Shown here piece after piece: positions 8,252 through 14,999 of a stretch of 64,000 bases of DNA. Each line of letters opens with the position of its first letter. The stretch's first letter is position 1. The position numbers and the translations under genes were made by a program. This DNA comes from Pandoraea pneumonica (GTDB lineage Bacteria > Pseudomonadota > Gammaproteobacteria > Burkholderiales > Burkholderiaceae), in assembly GCF_902459645.1 (NCBI RefSeq), contig NZ_CABPSK010000002.1, forward strand, positions 868,001-932,000, read 5' to 3'. Under the pieces are notes generated by a model. The model had not been told where the DNA came from, made no database searches, and saw nothing but the letters and a program-made list of their open reading frames with translations.

Positions 8252-9298
8252 GTGACTTCCGGCTGGCTTGCCCCTGACTTGACGATGAGTGCCGCGGACT
8301 ACCGCGAGTTGGTCGGTGCGGCACTTGCGTTCAAACGACGCTATCCGCAACACACGGAACTCGTGCTGCGTGGCCGAACGATCTATTTTCTGTTCTATAA
8401 CGCGTCGTTGCGCACACGGAGTAGCTTCCAGACGGGGCTCTTGCGCATGGGCGGGCATCCCATCACGCTCGATCCGCAGAATGGCATCTACACCCCGGCG
8501 CTGCCCGAGGCGGAGGTTCCCTATTCGACGGAACGCGTGGCGGACGTGGCGCGTGTCTTATCGGCATATGGCGACGCCATTGCGATTCGGATGTACGGCG
8601 ATCCGGCTGGCTGGGTGTATGGCGGTGCTCACCGACATCTCGAAGCCTTTCGGCAGTGGGCGAGCGTGCCGGTCATCAACATGGAGTTCGACCGCTTTCA
8701 CCCATGCCAGGCGCTCGCCGACATCATGACGTTACGCGAGCAACTGGGTGGTTTGACCGGGTGTCGGCTCTGCATCAGTTGGGCGTATTCGGGAAGTTGG
8801 CACAAGCCGGTCGCGGTGCCGCAAAGCCTGCTGCTTGCGGCAGTGAAATCGGGCATGGATGTAACGCTCGCGCATCCTCCTGCCTTCGCGTTGGACCCGG
8901 ACGTCATGCGCGCGGCCAAACAGTTTGCGGCGCATACGGGCGCGAGCTTGCGCGTCACACATGATTTTCGTGATGGCGTCGCCGACGCACATGCCGTCTA
9001 TGCGAAATCATGGTGCAGTCTTGCGCATCTCCCGGCGCGCATCGGTGAGCCGGTGGATGAGGCCGCCATGCGCGCCGCATTCGAGGCGCATCGTGACTGG
9101 CGCGTCGATCAGAGCGTGATGCGCCAAGCCGCACCCAGCGCCGGATACTTGCATTGCCTGCCAGCCGATCGGGGGCAGGAGGTCACGGACGATGTGATCG
9201 ACGGGCCACAGTCCTGGGTATTCCAACAGGCGGCCAATCGGTTGCACGCGCAGAACGCGGTCATGGCGCATCTGCTCAACCCGGGGTGTCTGGCATGA
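8252..9298 (+). CDS. Carbamoyltransferase, N-acetylornithine carbamoyltransferase-like
   Basis: A 348-residue aspartate/ornithine carbamoyltransferase-family enzyme that should transfer a carbamoyl group from carbamoyl phosphate to an amine. The carbamoyl-phosphate motif is SLRTR (52-56), HPCQ is at 150-153 and HCLP at 301-304. Segments such as YAKSW (250-254) and NRLHAQNA are closest to N-acetylornithine carbamoyltransferase. The segment that recognises acetyl- or succinyl-ornithine in that enzyme is replaced by unrelated sequence around residues 76-90, so a different acceptor is likely. In this cluster diaminopropionate or an N-oxidised derivative would give a beta-ureidoalanine-like product; that is inference. 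The start is GTG 8252 behind AAGGAG, and the gene overlaps the next one by ATGA. Confidence 0.85.
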   Translation: MTSGWLAPDLTMSAADYRELVGAALAFKRRYPQHTELVLRGRTIYFLFYNASLRTRSSFQTGLLRMGGHPITLDPQNGIYTPALPEAEVPYSTERVADVARVLSAYGDAIAIRMYGDPAGWVYGGAHRHLEAFRQWASVPVINMEFDRFHPCQALADIMTLREQLGGLTGCRLCISWAYSGSWHKPVAVPQSLLLAAVKSGMDVTLAHPPAFALDPDVMRAAKQFAAHTGASLRVTHDFRDGVADAHAVYAKSWCSLAHLPARIGEPVDEAAMRAAFEAHRDWRVDQSVMRQAAPSAGYLHCLPADRGQEVTDDVIDGPQSWVFQQAANRLHAQNAVMAHLLNPGCLA

Positions 9299-10569
9299 CG
9301 GTCGCGTATCAATACGTCTGCGTCAGTTGCGCAGCGCCGCAGGCGTGGGGGGCGTTGTGCTATCGATGCCCCTTGTGCGGCCACAACCTGCGAATCGAAA
9401 ACATGCGGGAAAAGGGCGACGATGCGCCGTCATCGGGGGCGGAGATCGTCGCTGGCTTTCGCGGCACAGGCATGTGGCGTTATGCGCCGTTGCTGCCGGT
9501 GTCGGCGTGCTGGGCAAGTCGTCTCGCCGTCGGCGGCACGCCGCTGCTCACCTTGGGGGATGACGAAGGCGTGCATCTTTGGATCAAGGATGACAGCCGC
9601 AATCCGAGCGGTTCGCTCAAGGATCGGGCGACGGAATTGGTCCTGGCGGCTGCCAAGTGGTTTGGCTGCTCGCGCGTAGTCGCGGCGTCGACGGGCAATG
9701 CGGGGGCATCGCTGGCCTGCATTGCCGCGTCACAACAGATGCCCGCGACTGTCGTGGTGCCGAGGCATACCCCGTATGTGAAACTAGCGCAAATACGCGC
9801 CTACGGGGCCCAGTTACATGTGATCGACGGCAATTACGACGACGCCTTCGACCTGGCGACCGGCATGGCCGATGCGCCTGAAGTGTGCTGTCGCAACACC
9901 GGGTTCAATCCGTTCACCCGCGAAGGCAAGAAGACCTGTGCGTTCGAAATCGCAGAAGCGCTCGATTGGGACGTGCCCGATTGGGTTGTGGTGCCGACGG
10001 GCGACGGCAACATTCTCTCGGGTATTGCGGCGGGGTTTCTGGCGCTCTATGCGTGGGGTATCGCGACGCGAGTGCCGCGTTTGCTCGCGGCGCAGGCCAG
10101 CAGTTCGCACAGCATCGCGCATGACTGGTTGGTCAGCGAGGCGTCAGGTGCGCTGCCCGCGGTGCCGACGCCGATGGTGCCAAATACCGTGGCCGACAGC
10201 TTGTCGGTGGCGCGCCCGCGTGACCATCTCGCGGCGTTACAAGCGTTGCGAATGACGCGTGGCGCCTGCGCCATCGTGACCGATGCGCAGATCATGGCGT
10301 CATCGCAGTTGATGTCGCATCGCCATGGCTTGTGGTTCGAACCGTCGGCAGCGGCAGGGCACGCCGCCCTTAGCGACAGCATTTCCAGCGGGCGAATCGC
10401 GCGGGGCGCACGTGTCGTCCTACTCGGCACCGGCAGCGGCCTGAAAGACCCGCACGCCTACGAGCGTGTCGCGTGCGATACGCCTGAGATTACGCAGCCG
10501 CGCGACACCGTGCCGTCATCGATCTTCCCCGGCGACACGCCCGATGCTCGCGTGCGAGGCCGCCCGTGA
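9295..10569 (+). CDS. Threonine-synthase-like PLP enzyme with N-terminal zinc knuckle
   Basis: A 424-residue fold-type II PLP enzyme resembling threonine synthase. Residues C9, C12, C25 and C28 form a CxxC-x12-CxxC zinc-ribbon-like knuckle, as in one threonine-synthase subgroup. The PLP lysine is K109 in NPSGSLKDR, followed by ASTGNAGAS and the PLP-phosphate loop GDGNILSG. Threonine synthase acts on O-phosphohomoserine by gamma-elimination and beta-addition of water; relatives in secondary metabolism do replacement or elimination on other phosphorylated amino acids. Start ATG 9295 and the preceding stop overlap as ATGA; the end overlaps the oxidase as GTGA. About 35 C-terminal residues look unstructured. 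The substrate cannot be read from the sequence. Confidence 0.8.
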   Translation: MTVAYQYVCVSCAAPQAWGALCYRCPLCGHNLRIENMREKGDDAPSSGAEIVAGFRGTGMWRYAPLLPVSACWASRLAVGGTPLLTLGDDEGVHLWIKDDSRNPSGSLKDRATELVLAAAKWFGCSRVVAASTGNAGASLACIAASQQMPATVVVPRHTPYVKLAQIRAYGAQLHVIDGNYDDAFDLATGMADAPEVCCRNTGFNPFTREGKKTCAFEIAEALDWDVPDWVVVPTGDGNILSGIAAGFLALYAWGIATRVPRLLAAQASSSHSIAHDWLVSEASGALPAVPTPMVPNTVADSLSVARPRDHLAALQALRMTRGACAIVTDAQIMASSQLMSHRHGLWFEPSAAAGHAALSDSISSGRIARGARVVLLGTGSGLKDPHAYERVACDTPEITQPRDTVPSSIFPGDTPDARVRGRP

Positions 10570-11525
10570 CGCGCCAACGCGTCATCGTCGTCGGTGCGGG
10601 CGTGAGCGGTCTGACGACCGCCGTCACGCTCGAGATGGCGGGCTGCGATGTCGAGATTCATGCGGCGGAAGCCCCAGCGCAGACCACCTCGGCATTGGCT
10701 GCCGCGATCTGGCATCCGTTCTATCAGGCCCCCGATCTCGTCTATCTCGAAAACGCCCGGCAGACCTATTCGGCCATGGCGCGGCTCTCCGAGGACGAGG
10801 CGTCAGGTGTCACGATGCGCCCGCTCACGGAGTACTTTGCGCGCGATACCGGTACCCCGTGGTGGGCGGAATGCGTTCCGAAGGTCGTGCGGCTGGGCAA
10901 CGACGGTGGCGTGCCTTCGCGCTACGCCTGCGCCTACCGAATGCCGGTTCCTGTTGCGGACACGACGCGCTATCTCGGCTATTTGACGACGATGTTCCTC
11001 GATCTCGGCGGCCGGTTCGTGCTCGCTCGCGTCGAAGATCCAGGTGCGTTGCTCGATGACGTAGATTGCGTGGTGAATTGCTGCGGCTACGGAGGCGCAG
11101 CATTCGGTGATGGCGCGATGTCGCTCTCGCGTGCGGTGGTGCTGCGTGCGAGACGCCACGAGGCTGTCACGGGATGCTTTGTCGACGATTCGGACGTGCT
11201 GCGCCCGACCTACATCGTTGAGCGGAGTCACGACATCATTCTCGGCGGCACCGCAGATCCCGACATGACCTCGACGGTGATCGGCGAACGACAGGTGAGT
11301 GACATTGTCCGCCGGTGTGCCGGGCTTTGCGAAGGCGTGACGTCGCTCGACATTCTCGACGCCCGGGTTGGCTTCCGGCCGATGCGCCGGACAGCGCGCG
11401 TGGAACGCGACGCCACGCATGCCGGACTCCTCCACAACTATGGTCATGGCGGCGGTGGCTTCACGCTGTCGTGGGGGTGCGCCAATCAGGTGCTTCGACT
11501 GATGAACGAATCGGCGGTGCACTGA
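10566..11525 (+). CDS. FAD-dependent D-amino-acid-oxidase-like oxidoreductase
   Basis: A 319-residue flavoprotein of the D-amino acid oxidase family. The FAD dinucleotide-binding motif VVGAGVSG begins at residue 8, the family SALAAAIWHPF segment follows near residue 42, and the C-terminal signature NYGHGGGGFTLSWG near residues 293-306 closes the FAD site. Substrate arginine and tyrosine positions cannot be assigned safely without alignment. The start is GTG 10566, overlapping the threonine-synthase-like stop as GTGA. In this cluster it would plausibly oxidise an amino-acid intermediate to an imine or keto acid, or drive a ring-forming oxidation. No signal peptide is visible, so it is cytoplasmic. 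Confidence 0.83.
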   Translation: MTRQRVIVVGAGVSGLTTAVTLEMAGCDVEIHAAEAPAQTTSALAAAIWHPFYQAPDLVYLENARQTYSAMARLSEDEASGVTMRPLTEYFARDTGTPWWAECVPKVVRLGNDGGVPSRYACAYRMPVPVADTTRYLGYLTTMFLDLGGRFVLARVEDPGALLDDVDCVVNCCGYGGAAFGDGAMSLSRAVVLRARRHEAVTGCFVDDSDVLRPTYIVERSHDIILGGTADPDMTSTVIGERQVSDIVRRCAGLCEGVTSLDILDARVGFRPMRRTARVERDATHAGLLHNYGHGGGGFTLSWGCANQVLRLMNESAVH

Positions 11526-11614
11526 TCGTTGATGCGCTTCATTGCGTGCCTCATTACGCGCTTTATGACGCACTACGCACCACCGCGTACTCCGCACACC
11601 TATCGAGGGGCAAT

Positions 11615-12298
11615 ATGCAGATCGATCCAACGACGCTTGACGAAGCCCGCATCTACAACTTCATGATGAGCACCATCCTGCCGCGGCCGATTGCCTGGGT
11701 GAGCACGGTCGACCGGCAAGGCCGCCCCAATCTCGCGCCGTATGCGTACTTCATGGGCGTGTGCTGCGTGCCGATGACCGTGCTGTTCTGTCCTGTGGTG
11801 CCGCCGCCGCCAATGCAAAAGAAGGACACGCTGCGCAACATCGAAGACGTGCCGGAGTTCGTGGTGAATGTGGCGAGTGCGTCGTGTATCGAAGCGGTGA
11901 ATCTCAGTGCCGCGCCGCTGCCACCTGGGGAATCGGAATTTGCGTTGGCAGGTGTCACGCCGGTGACATCTTCGCGGGTGCGTCCGCCGCGCGTTCAGGA
12001 GGCGGGTGTGGCATTCGAATGCGTGGTTCGCGACATCATCGAGATCAGCGCGGCGCCCGGGGGAGGGTGGGTTGTCCTTGGCACGGTGCTGGCAGCGCAC
12101 GTGGACGATGCGCTGCTCGACCCGGCGACGCATCAGGTCGATCTTCGCGCGCTCCAACCCATCGGCAGACTCGGCGGCGGCGAGTTCGTGAATGCGGCGA
12201 GCGACACCTTCACACTGACGCGTTACAAAACACTCGCCGACCTTGCCGCTAGGCGCGATCCGATGCGCGGCGATGCGCGCAACGGGGCCGACGCATGA
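11615..12298 (+). CDS. Flavin-reductase-domain (FMN-binding split barrel) protein
   Basis: A 227-residue protein of the flavin-reductase-like (DIM6/NTAB) family. It opens with PRPIAWVST followed by GRPNLAPYAYF, the usual FMN-binding start of the fold, and later has GESEFALAGVT, also typical. Family members use NAD(P)H to reduce free flavin or carry tightly bound FMN. It could supply electrons to the diiron oxygenase two genes away from the carbamoyltransferase, but that is inference from context. The start ATG 11615 follows GAGGGG; an 89-bp gap separates it from the oxidase, and it overlaps the NHL gene by ATGA. Confidence 0.82.
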   Translation: MQIDPTTLDEARIYNFMMSTILPRPIAWVSTVDRQGRPNLAPYAYFMGVCCVPMTVLFCPVVPPPPMQKKDTLRNIEDVPEFVVNVASASCIEAVNLSAAPLPPGESEFALAGVTPVTSSRVRPPRVQEAGVAFECVVRDIIEISAAPGGGWVVLGTVLAAHVDDALLDPATHQVDLRALQPIGRLGGGEFVNAASDTFTLTRYKTLADLAARRDPMRGDARNGADA

Positions 12299-13146
12299 CG
12301 ACCGCACCGGCATGTGGTGAAGCGCGCGTCGTGGCGCTCGGGGCGCGACGGTATCACGTCGATGCCTCGCCGTTCTCGGAGGATTTGCGTGGTGTACTCG
12401 TCTCCGACGTCGCTGTCGACAAGGCGCACCGTGTGGCGTTGATCATGCGAGGCGCGCCTGTCATTCGGTGGTTCGACGAACAAGGGGAAGCGAAGGGCGC
12501 ATGGCAGCTCGACCAGATGACACACGGCCACAGCGCATGTTTCGACGCACAAGGCAGGCTGCTGGTCGTCGATTCGGACCGTCATTGCGTGCATCGCTTC
12601 GGCGCCGACGCGCAGATCGACACCACGCTTGGCGTTGCCGACGAACCCAGATGGCGCGAGCCTTTTAATCATCCGACTGGTGTGGCGGTTGCTCCGAGCG
12701 GGGAGATATTCGTCTCGGATGGCTACGGCAATTCACACGTCCATCGATTTTCGGCAGCGGGCCGCCACATCGCGAGTTGGGGCAGTCCGGGTGAAGAAGC
12801 CGGACAATTTAGCAACCCGCATGCCATCGCTGTCGATGCCGACGATCAGGTCTGGGTGGTGGATCGCGAGAATCATCGGGTGCAGCGGTTTTCTGCCGAC
12901 GGACAGTGTTGCGGCGAGCTTCGCGGGCTGCATCTGCCGACAGCCATCGCCATCGGTCGTGACGGCATCGTCTACGTGACCGATCAGACGCCACGACTTT
13001 GCGCTTACACGCCGAGTGGGCAACTGATCGGCCGTTGCCGCACTTTCGGTGCCATCGGTCACGGGCTTGCCGTCGACGCGAGCGGCGATATTTATGTCGC
13101 GAACATGATGCCGAACTGCGTCACGAGGTTGCGGCGGTTTGCGTGA
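12295..13146 (+). CDS. NHL-repeat beta-propeller protein
   Basis: A 283-residue protein built almost entirely of NHL repeats, giving a probable six-bladed beta-propeller. Repeated units of the form (G/P)xG-x-hydrophobic-xVxDxxxxHRVxRF are clear, for example VDSDRHCVHRF, VSDGYGNSHVHRF and VDRENHRVQRF. NHL propellers occur in lyases such as peptidyl-hydroxyglycine alpha-amidating lyase and as ligand-binding scaffolds; which applies here is unknown. There is no signal peptide. It overlaps the flavin-reductase gene by ATGA, so it belongs to the same transcription unit, and its last 26 bp overlap the 3' end of the convergent luxR gene. Confidence 0.85.
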   Translation: MTTAPACGEARVVALGARRYHVDASPFSEDLRGVLVSDVAVDKAHRVALIMRGAPVIRWFDEQGEAKGAWQLDQMTHGHSACFDAQGRLLVVDSDRHCVHRFGADAQIDTTLGVADEPRWREPFNHPTGVAVAPSGEIFVSDGYGNSHVHRFSAAGRHIASWGSPGEEAGQFSNPHAIAVDADDQVWVVDRENHRVQRFSADGQCCGELRGLHLPTAIAIGRDGIVYVTDQTPRLCAYTPSGQLIGRCRTFGAIGHGLAVDASGDIYVANMMPNCVTRLRRFA

Positions 13147-13894
13147 GCGCACCGCGGCAGTCTTCGTCGAGCAATCCGTATTCGCTCGCCAGCGTAGCGG
13201 CGCGATGACGGCTCGATACGTCGAACTTGCGCATGACGCTGCGCAGATGAAAGACCACCCCATGCTCCGAGATGGTCAGAATGCGGCCGATTTCCCATGA
13301 CGTTTTGCCGCGTGCCACCCATTGAAGGCACTCACGCTCGCGCGGCGTCAATACCGGTGGCGACGCCGGTGCCGCCTCGCGTTGCACGATGCGCCGAGCC
13401 GCGTCGTGTACGTGCATGGCCAATGTCGCGCCGAGATGAAGGGTCCATGCGCGCAGCCGGGGTCGCGGACGAACATCGGGCGCGGCGAGACTCAATATCC
13501 CGGGTGCCCCGGACGGCGCGAACACCGGGTACGTCACGCCCATGCGAAGTCCTGCGGCTGCCTGCTCGCTGCGCAAACGCGCGGCATCGGGCGTCGTGAA
13601 CAGATCTGGCGTCCATTCCACTGGCGTGAGTTGTGTGCCCGCCTTGGCGAGTACCGGATCGAGGGCGGCATAGCCGCGTTCGTCGTAACGGCGCAGCCAG
13701 GCTTCGGGGTAATTGGAGACTTGGGGCTGCGCAGTGTCGCCACGCGCCAGGGTGAATTGCCCTTGATAGCGAAAGTGGCGATATCTGAGCAGCTCGCACA
13801 GCGATTGCAACTTCGCATGAAGGACGTCGAAGTCGTTGGCCGACTGAAGCGTTTGCAGGCCATCGGCAAACGCATGAAGGATCGCGCAACGCAT
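13121..13894 (-). CDS. LuxR-type quorum-sensing transcriptional regulator (no luxI in window)
   Basis: A 257-residue regulator with an N-terminal autoinducer-binding domain and a C-terminal GerE/LuxR helix-turn-helix beginning LTPRERECL. The residues that contact acyl-homoserine lactone in TraR are all present at matching spacing: W66, Y70, D79, P80 and W94, with a glycine at 119 near the conserved one. It should therefore respond to a lactone signal rather than being one of the divergent LuxR solos. No luxI is in the window, so the synthase is elsewhere or the signal is foreign. The ATG at 13892-13894 is the only start before an in-frame stop. It converges on, and probably controls, the nine-gene cluster. 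Confidence 0.9.
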   Translation of the reverse strand: MRCAILHAFADGLQTLQSANDFDVLHAKLQSLCELLRYRHFRYQGQFTLARGDTAQPQVSNYPEAWLRRYDERGYAALDPVLAKAGTQLTPVEWTPDLFTTPDAARLRSEQAAAGLRMGVTYPVFAPSGAPGILSLAAPDVRPRPRLRAWTLHLGATLAMHVHDAARRIVQREAAPASPPVLTPRERECLQWVARGKTSWEIGRILTISEHGVVFHLRSVMRKFDVSSRHRAATLASEYGLLDEDCRGALTQTAATS

Positions 13895-13946
13895 GGCATC
13901 GTTTCGCCGGCATCGGCGTTCATGTAGGGAACATGCGTCGCTTGTA

Positions 13947-13964
13947 GCACGCGATATCGCGTGC
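13947..13964. promoter_or_regulatory. Perfect 18-bp palindrome upstream of luxR
   Basis: GCACGCGATATCGCGTGC is a perfect palindrome 53 bp upstream of the luxR start codon. It does not fit the CT-N12-AG lux-box pattern, so it would be a site for some other dimeric regulator controlling luxR, or a chance palindrome in GC-rich DNA. Confidence 0.4.
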
Positions 13965-14342
13965 CGACGCTCACGGTCATCGGCGCGTCATCAGAGTGTT
14001 GTCAGGATGCGACCCGGAGGCGGGCGCGACATAACGTCGCACGCGAAATTCGGCACAGCGTCTACTGTTGATGGATATCGGACGAATCCCGCATCGCAAC
14101 GTGCGCGTGTCCCGTGTCGATGCCCATGACAGTGTCGCGATCCTATCCATGAACAAGGCGGCACGAAGCGTTCGACAAGACTTGCGACCGGCTATTCAGG
14201 ACACCGCAATGACTTGTGTCGTGTTGCAACGTGTCAAACGCACAAAGCATAGGGAGTATCCCGTAGACGCTTTCGCGCGGGCTTCATTGGCTAAGGGAAT
14301 AACCGGATTTCCCTTTTGCATCAATGAGTTCAGGAGGATGCT
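13965..14342. other. Intergenic region between luxR and the cytochrome oxidase locus
   Basis: No convincing gene is seen here. A frame opening at 14068 continues to 15006 but crosses the DUF2244 gene and the coxB start in another frame, and its first part shows no recognisable protein pattern. This stretch is the right-hand junction of the accessory cluster with the core genome; I see no tRNA, integrase remnant or direct-repeat boundary in it. Confidence 0.5.
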
Positions 14343-14399
14343 ATGGCGCGCCAAATACTCGGTATCAATGTTGTCGCTTCGAGAAGGCGCGTTCTATAA
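14343..14399 (+). CDS. Possible 18-codon small ORF with a strong ribosome binding site
   Basis: ATG 14343 follows CAGGAGG at an ideal distance and encodes MARQILGINVVASRRRVL before a TAA. It overlaps the -35 and -10 of the predicted coxBAC promoter, so it would have to be expressed from a promoter further upstream. It may be the remnant of a longer gene, a leader peptide or chance. Confidence 0.2.
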   Translation: MARQILGINVVASRRRVL

Positions 14400-14400
14400 T
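14371..14400 (+). promoter_or_regulatory. Predicted sigma-70 promoter of the DUF2244-coxBAC operon
   Basis: TTGTCG at 14371-14376 and a perfect TATAAT at 14395-14400 are separated by 18 bp. Transcription would start about 70 bp before the DUF2244 gene, with coxB, coxA, ctaG and coxC downstream on the same strand. Confidence 0.6.
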
Positions 14401-14473
14401 GCGGCAGTTTGTCGCGGCCCGGACGTAACTAGTTCCCGGCCGTCGGACATGAAAGACCCAAAATGCCCCACGG

Positions 14474-14956
14474 GTGACGGCGATGCTCGCAGCCTCTTCT
14501 TCCGAAGCCGGATCGGTGACGAAGGAATGGAAGCACAAGCGCAACTGCGCGATATCGCCGCGCCAGTTTGTCCTGTTCTACCTGTCGTTGGCCGCCGTGT
14601 CGCTGGGTGTTGCCTTGATTGCGGCGTGGCGCGGTGGGTGGTTGGTCTTGCCGTTCACAGGCCTGGACTTGCTCGTGGTGGGCGTTGCGTTCGTCATTCA
14701 TGCCCGGCATGCCACAGATTACGAGGTCATTCGGTTGTCGCCCGTGAGCCTTGTGGTCGAGCAACGTTCAGCACAGAGGTTGACGCAATACGAGTTCAAT
14801 CCCCGCTGGGTACGCATCGACATCGAGAAGCCGCCGCGTTTGCGCATCATCTTGCGCTCGGGTGGTCGCTCGGTCACTGTCGGTGCTTATCTTGCGCCGC
14901 ATCGCCGCGAACACTTTGCGCGCGAGCTGCGCCGTTGTCTTGCCCAAGAGGCCTGA
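14474..14956 (+). CDS. DUF2244 membrane protein preceding coxB
   Basis: A 160-residue DUF2244 protein with two closely spaced transmembrane segments (roughly residues 32-50 and 56-75: FYLSLAAVSLGVALIAAW, then LPFTGLDLLVVGVAFVIHA). A soluble C-terminal half follows, containing VVEQRSAQRL and NPRWVRID. The family has no defined biochemical role, but it regularly sits immediately upstream of cytochrome oxidase subunit II genes in Betaproteobacteria, suggesting a part in oxidase assembly or function. The start is uncertain: GTG 14474 is used, with ATG 14483 also in frame; neither has a strong ribosome binding site. It is followed by coxB 43 bp later. Confidence 0.8.
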   Translation: MTAMLAASSSEAGSVTKEWKHKRNCAISPRQFVLFYLSLAAVSLGVALIAAWRGGWLVLPFTGLDLLVVGVAFVIHARHATDYEVIRLSPVSLVVEQRSAQRLTQYEFNPRWVRIDIEKPPRLRIILRSGGRSVTVGAYLAPHRREHFARELRRCLAQEA

Positions 14957-14999
14957 GAGAGATGGAGACGATCTCGGGCGACCGCCAGGGAGGATTTGG

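Noticed and set aside
8252-9298. Housekeeping ornithine carbamoyltransferase (argF)
   Set aside because: The sequence is closer to N-acetylornithine carbamoyltransferase, has an altered acceptor segment and is translationally coupled to cluster genes; whole-genome data would be needed to exclude it fully.
3657-13146. Staphyloferrin-type siderophore cluster, suggested by SbnA and SbnB homologues
   Set aside because: There is no NRPS-independent siderophore synthetase, citrate synthase, decarboxylase or siderophore transporter; the pair only indicates diaminopropionate.
3657-13146. L-alanosine biosynthesis cluster, suggested by diaminopropionate genes, an N-oxygenase and an adenylosuccinate synthetase
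   Set aside because: I see no nitrosuccinate-lyase-type nitrite pathway, adenylation domain or carrier protein that an alanosine-type route would be expected to need; a related aspartate antagonist remains possible.
3483-14473. Genomic island with integrase or att sites
   Set aside because: No integrase, transposase, tRNA end or flanking direct repeat was found at either junction, so insertion is argued from gene content only.
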